A DNA stretch of 64,000 nt from the NCBI RefSeq assembly GCF_013177695.1, contig NZ_WOEY01000096.1, forward strand, positions 1-64,000, in the 5' to 3' direction. Source of the DNA: Paraburkholderia solitsugae (GTDB taxonomy: Bacteria > Pseudomonadota > Gammaproteobacteria > Burkholderiales > Burkholderiaceae). Below are positions 1 to 7,894 of this stretch, piece by piece (the stretch's first letter is position 1; each line of letters begins with the position of its first letter). A program made the translations under genes and the position numbers. The notes beneath the pieces are model-generated. The model was not told the DNA's origin. It worked only from the letters and a program-made list of their open reading frames with translations, and made no database searches.

Positions 1-179
1 ACCGTGCCTCGCCAGATACCAAGGTCCGCACCGATCTCTTTGTCCGTCTTGCCCTGCGCTGCGAGCAAAATCATCTTGGCGCGCTCGGCCAGTCGAACCG
101 GAATCGTCCGGCCGGTAGCCCACGTCTCCAACTGTTTGCGCTGTGCTTCGCTCAGCTCAACTTTCGCCGCGATTCTCAT
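1..179 (-). CDS. IS630-family transposase, N-terminal part (runs off the window)
   Basis: Read on the minus strand from the ATG at 179-177, the frame is open to the window edge and gives 59 residues beginning MRIAAKVELSEAQRKQLE. It continues with an alanine/leucine-rich helix and a KTDKEIGADLG segment, which is the helix-turn-helix arrangement that opens IS630-family transposases. The catalytic DDE domain would lie outside the window, so intactness cannot be judged. A perfect 16-bp palindrome (189-204) and an 8-bp inverted repeat (207-214 with 232-239) lie just upstream of the start and may mark the element end. I could not define the terminal repeat. Confidence 0.7.
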   Translation of the reverse strand, partial: MRIAAKVELSEAQRKQLETWATGRTIPVRLAERAKMILLAAQGKTDKEIGADLGIWRGT

Positions 180-249
180 GAGTTCTCCCTCCATGTACAT
201 GGAGACTCACAAATCGCGATTAAGTTGCATTATTTGTGACGCATCACAC

Positions 250-266
250 TAGTCCGTCGGGACGAT
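250..266 (-). promoter_or_regulatory. Candidate operator copy 1 (ATCGTC-N4-CRGACTA), upstream of the Rieske oxygenase gene
   Basis: On the minus strand this reads ATCGTC CCGA CGGACTA. The same 17-bp pattern occurs at 9554-9570 and 10572-10588, each time upstream of a gene of the same catabolic island. The core is an imperfect inverted repeat, T(C/A)GTC and GAC(T/G)A, as expected for a dimeric regulator. It lies about 120 bp ahead of the oxygenase start. The binding protein is unknown; the LuxR-type protein at 13511-14512 is the obvious candidate. Confidence 0.5.
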
Positions 267-386
267 GAAAGTGAGGTGCGCCACGTCTATCGTCAGGCGT
301 GAGCGCGAAGGTCTGCGCGCTTCGAAACAACACTGATGACGGCGGCTATTCAGAAGCGCCGTCTTTTCCATTGGAGGAGATAAGAG

Positions 387-1463
387 ATGTCCGCACGTCC
401 CTACAGAATTGAAGCGCAGCCGCTGGTGCAGCGATATGCACGCGGCTGGCATTGTCTTGGTCTTGCCAGCGATTACAAGGATGGCAAGCCGCACACGCTG
501 AACATTTTCGGCCAGCGCCTTGCTGCGTTCATGGATTCGCAGGGGCGCGTGAACGTCGTGGACGGCTTTTGCCCGCACATGGGCGGCGATCTGAGCACTG
601 GCCGCGTGGACGGCGACACGCTGGTGTGTCCGTTTCATGGCTGGCAGTGGGACGGCGAGGGCAACTGCCAATCGATTCCATACTGCAAGCGGATTCCGCC
701 GAAGGCTAAAATCGGCACATGGCAGACCTGCGAACAGAACCAGTTGCTGTTCATCTGGCACGACCCCGAGGGCAATCCGCCGCCTGAAGAAGTGACCATT
801 CCCCGTATCGATGCGTGTTTCTCCGACGAATGGTCGGACTGGGTGGTCGACCTGATGAAGATCGACACCAACTGCCGCGAACTGGTCGACAACATCTCGG
901 ACATGGCGCACTTTGGGACCGTGCATGGCGCCCCGGTCGATTACTTCGCGAATCTGTTCGAAGGACACAAGGCCACGCAACTGCTGGTGGGCCGCAGTGA
1001 GCGCCTTGGCGACGACGAGCTGATCGCGCTGTCCACCTACTTTGGACCGGCGTATCACATCACCGAGATGACGGGGCAGAGCGGTGGCCATCCGATTCAT
1101 TCGATTCTGTTGAACTGCCATGTGCCGACCGACATGAACAGTTTCGAGTTGCGTTACGGCGTGATGGTGAAGAAGGTGCCGGGCTTGTCGGAAGAGCAGA
1201 ACATGGAGATTGCGCGTGCGTATTCGAAGCAGGCGCAGGCCGCGTTTTATGAAGACGTGGTGATCTGGGACAGCAAGACGCGCATCGACAATCCGCTTTT
1301 GTGCGAGGGCGATGGGCCGCTGTATCAGATGCGTGACTGGTACTCGCAGTTTTACGTCGATACGGCGGACGTGAGGCCGTCGAGTGTTGCGAGAAAGGTG
1401 GTGGAGATCAATGTGCGCGAGGGAGGGGAACCGCCGCCGCTGCGGCACGTGTTCGAGGGATAA
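387..1463 (+). CDS. Rieske non-heme iron oxygenase, 3-ketosteroid 9-alpha-hydroxylase (KshA)-like
   Basis: A 358-residue oxygenase component. The Rieske [2Fe-2S] motif is visible as CPHMGG and, 17 residues later, CPFHGW, near residues 52-78. The mononuclear iron region follows at about residues 168-184 as NISDMAHFGTVHG, giving the D-x2-H-x4-H pattern. Spacing and wording resemble KshA, which 9-alpha-hydroxylates 3-ketosteroids using a separate reductase. No reductase gene is in the window. The ATG follows an AGGAGA ribosome site. It stands alone on the plus strand, but a motif shared with the downstream catabolic operons lies upstream (250-266). Substrate assignment to a steroid is an inference strengthened by the ketosteroid isomerase at 12478-12870. 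Other bulky ring substrates remain possible. Confidence 0.85.
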   Translation: MSARPYRIEAQPLVQRYARGWHCLGLASDYKDGKPHTLNIFGQRLAAFMDSQGRVNVVDGFCPHMGGDLSTGRVDGDTLVCPFHGWQWDGEGNCQSIPYCKRIPPKAKIGTWQTCEQNQLLFIWHDPEGNPPPEEVTIPRIDACFSDEWSDWVVDLMKIDTNCRELVDNISDMAHFGTVHGAPVDYFANLFEGHKATQLLVGRSERLGDDELIALSTYFGPAYHITEMTGQSGGHPIHSILLNCHVPTDMNSFELRYGVMVKKVPGLSEEQNMEIARAYSKQAQAAFYEDVVIWDSKTRIDNPLLCEGDGPLYQMRDWYSQFYVDTADVRPSSVARKVVEINVREGGEPPPLRHVFEG

Positions 1464-1471
1464 AGCGGTTG

Positions 1472-1545
1472 AAAAGGCGGCGCATGCACCGCCTTTGGAT
1501 TGCTGACCAACCCCATGTTCTTCGGATCGTGGGGTTTTGTTTTTC
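1472..1545 (+). terminator. Two tandem terminator-like hairpins after the oxygenase gene
   Basis: AAAGGCGG (1473-1480) pairs with CCGCCTTT (1489-1496). A second stem AACCCCA (1509-1515) pairs with TGGGGTT (1530-1536) and runs into a T-rich tract to 1545. Both lie just after the stop codon at 1463 and before the convergent phosphatase gene. Confidence 0.65.
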
Positions 1546-1617
1546 AGGCGAGGCGAGTCGCGGCGTGAAGCGCGCGTATTGGGTCAATCAAGGCGGGTCA
1601 ATCAACGCCTTTAGCGC

Positions 1618-2490
1618 TTACGGGTTCGTCGCCGCAGCGTGTGTCGCCGGTTCCAGATAGTTCTGCTGGATCTTCTCCACGTTCACGTGCAGCACATCGA
1701 CGAGGTAGTGTTGCATCCCGCCGTACTGCTGATCGATGACTTGCATGGCTGCACCGATGTAATCCGGGTCGACGGCGAGCAGCGGTGCCAGTACATCGGG
1801 CGCGACGCCGATCTTCTGCAACTGCGCGGTCGCTTGTGCGTTGCCTGCGGCGTTGTAGCGGTTCGACTCCAGGTAATTGGCAATTACTGTTGCGCGATCG
1901 ACGCCCAGGGCGGACAGCAGCAGGACGGTCGCGAAGCCTGTGCGATCTTTACCTGCGGTGCAGTGATAGAGGATGGTTTTGTTGTCTTCGGCGAGCTTGA
2001 GGAAGCGGGCGAATTGGGCTTGATAGGTGCTTGGGAATTGCTGGTAGAGCGACACCATGAATTGATGCATTTGCGCGGGTGTCGAGCGCTTGAGCATGGG
2101 GATGACGGCTTCCGGTGAGAGGTTGCCGGCGAGGATCGGGTCGGCTTGCCAGGGGAATTGGGTGGCGAAGTCCTGTTCGGCGGGTTTCTTTTCGCTTTCT
2201 GCGCGGAAGTCGAGGATGACGTCGAGGTGCATCGCCTTGAGTTTGGCGATGTCGGCCGGTGTGGCGAAGGCTGGGTTGCCGCTCCGGAAGAGGCGGCCGG
2301 GCTGGATTTGCCGGCCATCTGTGGTGGTTAGGCCCGCTAGGTCGCGGGTGTTTTGGATTTTTTCCATCTGGATGACGGTGTCGGTGTTGGGTTTGGCTTT
2401 GCCTGTTGCGGCGGGCTGCGCTGTCGCGGTGATGGTTACTATTGCGAGTAAGGCACCGAGTGCCGCGGTTCTGTATGTTTTCAGGTTCAT
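1618..2490 (-). CDS. Exported tyrosine/serine protein phosphatase family protein
   Basis: A 290-residue protein with an N-terminal signal peptide (hydrophobic stretch about residues 8-24, AQP junction). The mature part has the tyrosine-phosphatase P-loop HCTAGKDRTGF at about residues 176-186, giving the Cx5R signature, and an upstream NTRDLAGL segment typical of the Y_phosphatase3 family. Expected activity is phosphoester hydrolysis in the periplasm; the physiological substrate is not deducible. It is a single gene whose 5' side abuts the palindromic repeat at 2535-3571, and its 3' end converges on the Rieske gene terminators. Confidence 0.85.
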   Translation of the reverse strand: MNLKTYRTAALGALLAIVTITATAQPAATGKAKPNTDTVIQMEKIQNTRDLAGLTTTDGRQIQPGRLFRSGNPAFATPADIAKLKAMHLDVILDFRAESEKKPAEQDFATQFPWQADPILAGNLSPEAVIPMLKRSTPAQMHQFMVSLYQQFPSTYQAQFARFLKLAEDNKTILYHCTAGKDRTGFATVLLLSALGVDRATVIANYLESNRYNAAGNAQATAQLQKIGVAPDVLAPLLAVDPDYIGAAMQVIDQQYGGMQHYLVDVLHVNVEKIQQNYLEPATHAAATNP

Positions 2491-2534
2491 GATTGTATTT
2501 TAGTGTTTTGGGGGTGGGTCTGCTCGGCGGTTTG

Positions 2535-3571
2535 GGTGGCTGTTTGCCTACGGCGTTGGGCTTTCCTTGATCTGTTTGCCTTCGCGGCGCTCGTTTCTGT
2601 GTGCCTACGGCGTTGGCCTCTCCTTGATTTGATATTGGTCTATTAGCGTCGCCCCTGTGCGGGGCAGGCACCTACTTTTCTTTGCCTGCCGCAAAGAAAA
2701 GTAGGCAAAAGAAAGCGGCTCAAACCGCTAACACTTAAGCGGGTCCCCTGGCTCGGAGGTGGCAGTGGTGCATCTGGAATCTGAGCTCTCGCGCATTCGG
2801 CGTCAGTGACAAAGCCGTCATACTTCCCACCTCACACTGCGTGCTCGCCGGAAGGGTTCATCATGCAAACCCTTGGCTTCGTTCGGGCGTAGTGGGGGTC
2901 GTCGGCTTCGCCTCGGCGAAAGCGCCCCGCACTAATGGATAAACACCCACCTCTAATAAAATGTCGATGTGTCGCAGTCGCAGTCGCAGTCGCAGTCGCA
3001 GTCGCAGTCGCAGTCGCAGTCGCACTGGCGGTGGCGGTGGCAGTGCAACTGACATCGACACCGACACCGACACCGGCACTGACACCGACACCGGCACTGA
3101 CATCGACACCGACACCGACACCGGCACTGACATCGACACCGGCACCGGCACCGGCACTCGGCAGGAGATGGCGAGTTACTGTACTGGGCAAAATGCGAGA
3201 GCCAAAACGTAGTGGATGGTTTTGTGAAGTACTCTTCGGCGCGCGCAGCGCCGCCGGAAGTATGACTCCTTTGTCACTGGCGCCGAATGTGCGAGGACAC
3301 AGATTCCAGATGCACCACTACCGTGGCTGCGCGGGGGACCCGCTTATGAGCTGGCGGTTTGAGCCGCTTTCTCTTGCTTACTTCTCTTTGCGGCCGGCAA
3401 AGAGAAGTAAGTGCCGCCCCGTACAGGGGCAACGCTAATAAACCGATAAGAAAGCAAGGAAAGGCCAACGCCATAGGCACACAGAAACCAAGCGCCGCGC
3501 GGGCAAAAAACCCAAAGCAAGGACCAACGCCGTAGGCATACAGCCAAAAAGCGCCGCGCAGGCAAAAACAA
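2535..3571. repeat. Long inverted-repeat element, copy A
   Basis: Two imperfect arms of roughly 300 bp (about 2535-2835 and 3255-3571) face each other around a variable core. Each arm holds a GCCCC/GGGGC hairpin, a 15-bp stem hairpin (2671-2705 on the left, 3377-3411 on the right) and a short AGCGG/CCGCT hairpin, and repeats of a GGCGTTGGCC-type segment occur at the outer ends. The core contains (GCAGTC)8 and a degenerate GACACC array. Open frames across it are arginine/alanine-thiazole-like repeats with no recognisable protein. The same element recurs at 42845-43729 and 56505-58882. Its core is inverted relative to those copies. Confidence 0.85.
2974..3021. repeat. Hexanucleotide array (GCAGTC)8
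   Basis: Eight perfect tandem copies of GCAGTC inside the core of repeat copy A. They are followed at about 3052-3157 by a degenerate array of GACACC/GGCACT/GACATC hexamers. Both arrays keep a 6-bp unit. Confidence 0.95.
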
Positions 3572-3572
3572 C

Positions 3573-4604
3573 CTAAACTCTTAATCCCCGCTCTCTGGCA
3601 AGAGTAATAGCCGTATCCTCAATCATATCCTCCTGCCCGCCGACAAGCCGCTGCCTCCCCATCTCCACGAGAATATCCCGCGCCGGAACCCGATACTTCG
3701 CTTCAGCCCGCTTGGCAAACAGCAAAAACGACGAATAAACCCCCGCATACCCAAGCGTCAACGCATCGCGATCAATCCGGATCGGTGCATCCATAATCGG
3801 AACGACGAGATCTTCCGCAACGTCCGAAATTTTAAAAACATCCACACCAGTCTGAATCCCCATCCGCTCGCACACCGCGACAAAAACCTCCATCGGCGTA
3901 TTGCCGGCGCCAGCCCCAAGACCGGCCGCGGCGGCATCGATCCGATTGGCCCCCGCGGCGATAGCCGCAATCGAATTGGCCACCCCCATCGCCAGATTGT
4001 GGTGCCCGTGAAAGCCAAGTTCCGTCTCCGGCTTCAACGCCGCACGCACAAGGCCAATGCGTGCCGTCACGTCATCAGGCAACATGTAACCCGCTGAATC
4101 CGTAATGTAGATGCAGTTGGCACCGTACGATTCCATCAGCTTCGCTTGGCTTGCGAGCTGCTCAGGCGATGACATATGCGCCATCATCAAAAAGCCAACC
4201 GTATCCATCTCCAGCTTGCGGGCAAGACCAATGTGCTGCTCAGACACATCGGCTTCCGTGCAATGCGTCGCAATACGAATCGTATGCACGCCAAGCTCGT
4301 GGGCGAGCCGCAAATGGTCGACCGTGCCGATGCCCGGCAGCAATAGCGCCGATACCTTGGCCTGTTTCACTTCCGCAATCACAGCGCTCAGATACGCTTC
4401 GTCCGTATGTGCCGGAAAGCCATAATTGACCGATGCGCCGCCCAGACCGTCGCCGTGGGTCACTTCGATCAACGGTACGCCGGCAGCGTCGAGCCCGCGC
4501 GCAATCGAGCACATCTGCTCAAGTGAAATCTGGTGACGCTTGGGATGCATGCCGTCACGCAACGTCATGTCGTGCACGGTAATGCGGGTTCCTGCTAAAG
4601 ACAT
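3573..4604 (-). CDS. mhpE: 4-hydroxy-2-oxovalerate aldolase (pyruvate aldolase, DRE-TIM family)
   Basis: 343 residues. It cleaves 4-hydroxy-2-oxo acids to pyruvate and an aldehyde, which is channelled to the acylating dehydrogenase encoded just upstream (4615-5514). The DRE-TIM signature TLRDGMHP occurs near residue 14, and the metal-binding histidine pair is in the ELGFHGHHNLAMG segment near residue 200. The start at 4604 is chosen because GAGGAG lies 7 nt upstream; longer frames lack a ribosome site and family similarity. It is the last gene of a minus-strand operon, 10 nt after the dehydrogenase stop, and ends directly at the palindromic repeat. In steroid degraders the equivalent enzyme is TesG/HsaF. 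The sequence alone does not decide the chain length of the substrate. Confidence 0.93.
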   Translation of the reverse strand: MSLAGTRITVHDMTLRDGMHPKRHQISLEQMCSIARGLDAAGVPLIEVTHGDGLGGASVNYGFPAHTDEAYLSAVIAEVKQAKVSALLLPGIGTVDHLRLAHELGVHTIRIATHCTEADVSEQHIGLARKLEMDTVGFLMMAHMSSPEQLASQAKLMESYGANCIYITDSAGYMLPDDVTARIGLVRAALKPETELGFHGHHNLAMGVANSIAAIAAGANRIDAAAAGLGAGAGNTPMEVFVAVCERMGIQTGVDVFKISDVAEDLVVPIMDAPIRIDRDALTLGYAGVYSSFLLFAKRAEAKYRVPARDILVEMGRQRLVGGQEDMIEDTAITLARERGLRV

Positions 4605-4614
4605 AGTCGGCTCC

Positions 4615-5514
4615 TCACGCGGTGGCAGGCGATGCGGCAAGCATCTGTTGGGCAAACAGTTCGGCGGTGCGCGCAGCGGCCGCAGTCATGATGTCGAGAT
4701 TGCCGGCGTATTTCGGCAAATAGTCGCCGAGGCCTTCAACTTCCATGAATACGGACACGCGGCGGCCGTCGAACACGGGGCCGTTCTTCAACGTGTACCC
4801 AGGCACGTATTGGCGTACTTCCTCGATCATGGCGTGCACGGAGGCCGTAATCGCCTCGACGTCCGGATCGGTCTCGGTCAGGCAATGGATCGTGTCGCGC
4901 ATGATCAGCGGCGGTTCGGCCGGATTGATCACGATGATCGCCTTGCCCACCGCCGCGCCGCCGACCTGTTCGATCGCCTGCGCCGTGGTGCGCGTGAACT
5001 CGTCGATGTTCTTGCGCGTGCCGGGGCCGACCGAACGCGACGACACGGTCGCGACGATCTCGCCATACGCCACGCGCTGCACGCGCGACACCGCGTACAC
5101 CATCGGAATGGTGGCCTGGCCGCCGCACGTGACCATGTTGACGTTCATCGCCTGCTGGTCGATCTGCGCGGCAAGGTTGACCGGCGGCACGCAGAACGGA
5201 CCGATCGCGGCGGGCGTCAGGTCGATCACGCGCACGCCGCGCGCGGTCAGCTTGTCGGAATGCTCGCGGTGCACGTAGGCGGAAGTGGCGTCGAAGGCGA
5301 TGCGGATATCGTCGGCGGCCAGATGCGGCAGCAGGCCGTCAATGCCATCAGCCGTCGTCTTCAGGCCCATTTCGCGGGCGCGCGCGAGGCCGTCCGAGTC
5401 CGGGTCGACGCCGACCATCCACACGGGTTCGAGCACCGCGCTGCGGCGCAGTTTGTACAGCAGATCGGTGCCGATATTGCCGGGCCCGATCAACGCGCAT
5501 TTGATCTTGCTCAT
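4615..5514 (-). CDS. mhpF: Acetaldehyde/propionaldehyde dehydrogenase (acylating)
   Basis: 299 residues from the ATG at 5514, which has AGGAAG upstream. It oxidises the aldehyde released by the aldolase to acyl-CoA with NAD and CoA. The N-terminal Rossmann motif is ALIGPGNIGTDL. The catalytic cysteine is in NMVTCGGQATIPM near residue 127, as in the BphJ/DmpF family. It forms a channelling complex with the aldolase in characterised homologues, and the two genes are only 10 nt apart here. Length and motifs are normal. In steroid pathways the TesF/HsaG counterpart takes propionaldehyde; the specificity here is undetermined. Confidence 0.93.
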   Translation of the reverse strand: MSKIKCALIGPGNIGTDLLYKLRRSAVLEPVWMVGVDPDSDGLARAREMGLKTTADGIDGLLPHLAADDIRIAFDATSAYVHREHSDKLTARGVRVIDLTPAAIGPFCVPPVNLAAQIDQQAMNVNMVTCGGQATIPMVYAVSRVQRVAYGEIVATVSSRSVGPGTRKNIDEFTRTTAQAIEQVGGAAVGKAIIVINPAEPPLIMRDTIHCLTETDPDVEAITASVHAMIEEVRQYVPGYTLKNGPVFDGRRVSVFMEVEGLGDYLPKYAGNLDIMTAAAARTAELFAQQMLAASPATA

Positions 5515-5548
5515 TGAATGCTTCCTCAAGGAAAAGACGGTCAAACGG

Positions 5549-6331
5549 TCAGATGAAGCGCACGGAACAACTGCCGATGCCTTCAATCTGCATGTGCAAC
5601 TGGTCGCCGCGAACAACTGGAATCAATGCCGCCAGCGAACCCGACAGCACGACTTCTCCGGCGAGCAGCGGCACGCCGAGTTCGCCTAGGGTGTTCGCGA
5701 GCCATGCGACCGCATCGGCCGGGTGACCCAGCGCGGCTGCGCCGACCCCTTCCGCCGCACGCGTGCCGTTCTTATCGAGCGTCATGCGGCAAGCGGCGAG
5801 ATCGAGTGAGTGTGGGGCGACGCGTTCATCGCCTAGCACGTAGACGCCGCATGACGCGTTGTCGGCCACTGTGTCGCCGATGCGGATCGCCCAATCGCGG
5901 ATGCGCGAATCGACGATCTCGAAGCACGCGCCGACCGCTTCGGTGGCGGCAAGTACCACCTCTCGCGTGATGCCGGGTCCGCGCAGATCGTCTTTCAGAT
6001 AGAACGCAATTTCGCCTTCCGCGCGCGGCGCGATCAGCTTCTCGATCGGGATGTCCTCGCCAGCGACGTAGTGCATGCCGGAAAGCAGCACGCCGAAATC
6101 GGGCAGGCGCACGTCGAGCATGTCCTGCACGGCTTGGCTCGTCACGCCGATCTTCTTGCCGACGATGGTTTCACCCGCTTCGATGCGGCGTGCGACGAAG
6201 TGCTGCTGAACGCGGTAGGCGTCGGCGAGCGACAACCCGCCGGCGCGCGCCGAGAACGGTGCAATCGGCGCGCGCTCGCGCCATGCGTGGTAAAGCTCGT
6301 CGCCGAGGGTGGTGTGAAGTGTCGAAGTCAT
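5549..6331 (-). CDS. mhpD: 2-oxopent-4-enoate / 2-hydroxyalkadienoate hydratase
   Basis: 260 residues of the fumarylacetoacetate-hydrolase fold. It hydrates 2-hydroxy-2,4-dienoates to 4-hydroxy-2-oxo acids, the substrate of the aldolase two genes downstream. Visible family features are IVGKKIGVTS near residue 57, the metal-binding PRAEGEIAF segment near residue 104, and NAS-x-GVYVLG in the C-terminal half. It sits 34 nt upstream of the dehydrogenase start in the same operon. Together, hydratase, aldolase and dehydrogenase form the standard lower meta-cleavage pathway (MhpD/BphH/TesE type). Confidence 0.92.
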   Translation of the reverse strand: MTSTLHTTLGDELYHAWRERAPIAPFSARAGGLSLADAYRVQQHFVARRIEAGETIVGKKIGVTSQAVQDMLDVRLPDFGVLLSGMHYVAGEDIPIEKLIAPRAEGEIAFYLKDDLRGPGITREVVLAATEAVGACFEIVDSRIRDWAIRIGDTVADNASCGVYVLGDERVAPHSLDLAACRMTLDKNGTRAAEGVGAAALGHPADAVAWLANTLGELGVPLLAGEVVLSGSLAALIPVVRGDQLHMQIEGIGSCSVRFI

Positions 6332-6415
6332 GGCGACCGCAAATAGAAAGGGAAAAGCGCCGGGGCGGACGCTGAATCCGTCCCCGGCCGTGGTTTCAAT
6401 CGAGGCGCTGCGAAA

Positions 6416-7807
6416 TCAATTGCCCGCGCCGCGAATCGCATCCGGCGAGAAGTACGCTTCGGTCAGTTGCGAGCCGCGTGTGAGCACCGGCATCGATTCC
6501 TGATTCGACAGACGGTCCGCGTAATAGGCGCCGGAGATCAGGTCGTGATAGAACACGGAGGTCGAGTAGAACGATTTGGCGTCGTACGCGTACAGGGTCG
6601 GGGCGAGGTTGGTGCGCCACAGTGTGCCGCGTGCGTCGTAGTTGTCGGCGGTGACTGCGTTCCACGTGTCCTCGTCGAGATACAACACCCGTTTCGCGTA
6701 TTGATGGCGATAGCCGGACTTGAGCGTGGCTTGCAACACCCACACGCGATGCAGTTCGAAGCGCATGTACTGCGTGTTCTCATGGCCCTTGGTCAGAATA
6801 TCGGTGTATTTGATCGACGGGTCCATCAGCTTGTAGTTGTCGTACGGCACATACACTTCGCGCTTGCCGAGGATCTTCCAGTCGTAACGTTCGCCCGAGC
6901 CGTTGAAGAGGCGGTCGTCGTCGACGGTACGAAAGCCGCCAGGACCTTCCGGTTGATCGAAGCCGAACTCAGGCGCCTGACGCACGCGCCGCGTGCCCGG
7001 GTTATAGGACCACGTGCGGCGGGTGTCGGAGCCTTCCTGGTCCCACATCTCATAGCCGGTGATGATCGTGCCGCGATCGGATAGCGGCAGCATGGTGGTC
7101 TGACGGAAGAAGCTCTTCGCGTCCAGTGGGTTCTTCGGATCGAAGGGAGCGCCGCTGCGCGGCCCGTAGATCGCGTACTGAACCTTACCCCATGCAATAT
7201 TGCCGTCCGGGTAGACCACGGCCTGGTCGTAGGTCGCGGTTTCGCCTTCGATCGCGGATGCGAAGCGCAGATTCCACATCGCCTCGACCCCGCTCTTCGG
7301 CACCGGGAACGGGCTGACCGGCGGGAAATCCTTCAGGCCGTTCTGGTCTTTCGTCATCGTGGTGGTGGGCGCGTACAGACGGATGTCCTTGTACACGGCT
7401 TCGCCATAGCTGAAATCGCGGTGGCTCGGATAGACCGGAATCTTGAAGGTATCCGGATACTTCTTGAGCAGAGCTTTCTCGCCGTCGGTGAGACGCGCTT
7501 CGTACTGCTGCATGTTCTGCGCCGTGATCACGAAGAGCGGCTTCTCGCTTGCGTACGGATCGGGGAAGCGCTGACCCGGTTTGTAGTCGACGCCCGGCGG
7601 CGTGCCGAACCATTTGCCGGTCCATGCGGGGATCGTGCCGTCGGCATTACCCGCGCGCTCGGCGCCCATCGGCGTGAGCGGACCTTCGAGCTTGGCGATA
7701 TCTTCCGGGCTGGTTTTGGCGAACGATGGCGCGCCTAGTGCGGCGGCGAATGCGGCGCCTGCCGCGAACACGCAGACGCGCACTACGGGATTGAAAATTC
7801 GACTCAT
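6416..7807 (-). CDS. DUF1329 family exported protein
   Basis: 463 residues from the ATG at 7807, chosen because GAGGA lies 8 nt upstream. There is an N-terminal signal sequence (VCVFAAGAAFAAALGAPSFA) cleaved near residue 30. The mature protein has the KTSPEDIAKLEGPLTPMGAERAGNADGTIPAWTG opening (paraphrased as its Lys-Leu-Gly-rich start) and many aromatic residues, as in DUF1329 proteins, whose fold has been related to LolA/LolB lipid carriers. Together with the DUF1302 gene upstream it makes a pair often found in clusters for hydrophobic substrates such as steroids. A periplasmic/outer-membrane role in handling a hydrophobic compound is inferred, not shown. Confidence 0.85.
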   Translation of the reverse strand: MSRIFNPVVRVCVFAAGAAFAAALGAPSFAKTSPEDIAKLEGPLTPMGAERAGNADGTIPAWTGKWFGTPPGVDYKPGQRFPDPYASEKPLFVITAQNMQQYEARLTDGEKALLKKYPDTFKIPVYPSHRDFSYGEAVYKDIRLYAPTTTMTKDQNGLKDFPPVSPFPVPKSGVEAMWNLRFASAIEGETATYDQAVVYPDGNIAWGKVQYAIYGPRSGAPFDPKNPLDAKSFFRQTTMLPLSDRGTIITGYEMWDQEGSDTRRTWSYNPGTRRVRQAPEFGFDQPEGPGGFRTVDDDRLFNGSGERYDWKILGKREVYVPYDNYKLMDPSIKYTDILTKGHENTQYMRFELHRVWVLQATLKSGYRHQYAKRVLYLDEDTWNAVTADNYDARGTLWRTNLAPTLYAYDAKSFYSTSVFYHDLISGAYYADRLSNQESMPVLTRGSQLTEAYFSPDAIRGAGN

Positions 7808-7894
7808 GACCAAATCCTCTTGCAGTAATAAGACGGCTGATTCAAAGGGTGATGCAGGCTGCAAGGCGCCCGGAACGCAGGGCGCGTTGCGGCA

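Noticed and set aside
249..1448. A 399-codon frame on the minus strand
   Set aside because: It lies opposite the Rieske oxygenase gene, has no domain and reads like His/Arg/Val-rich antisense sequence.
2832..3438. Several frames rich in Ser-Arg, Val-Ala and Thr-Asp across the hexamer arrays
   Set aside because: Products of tandem DNA repeats with no ribosome site; not genes.
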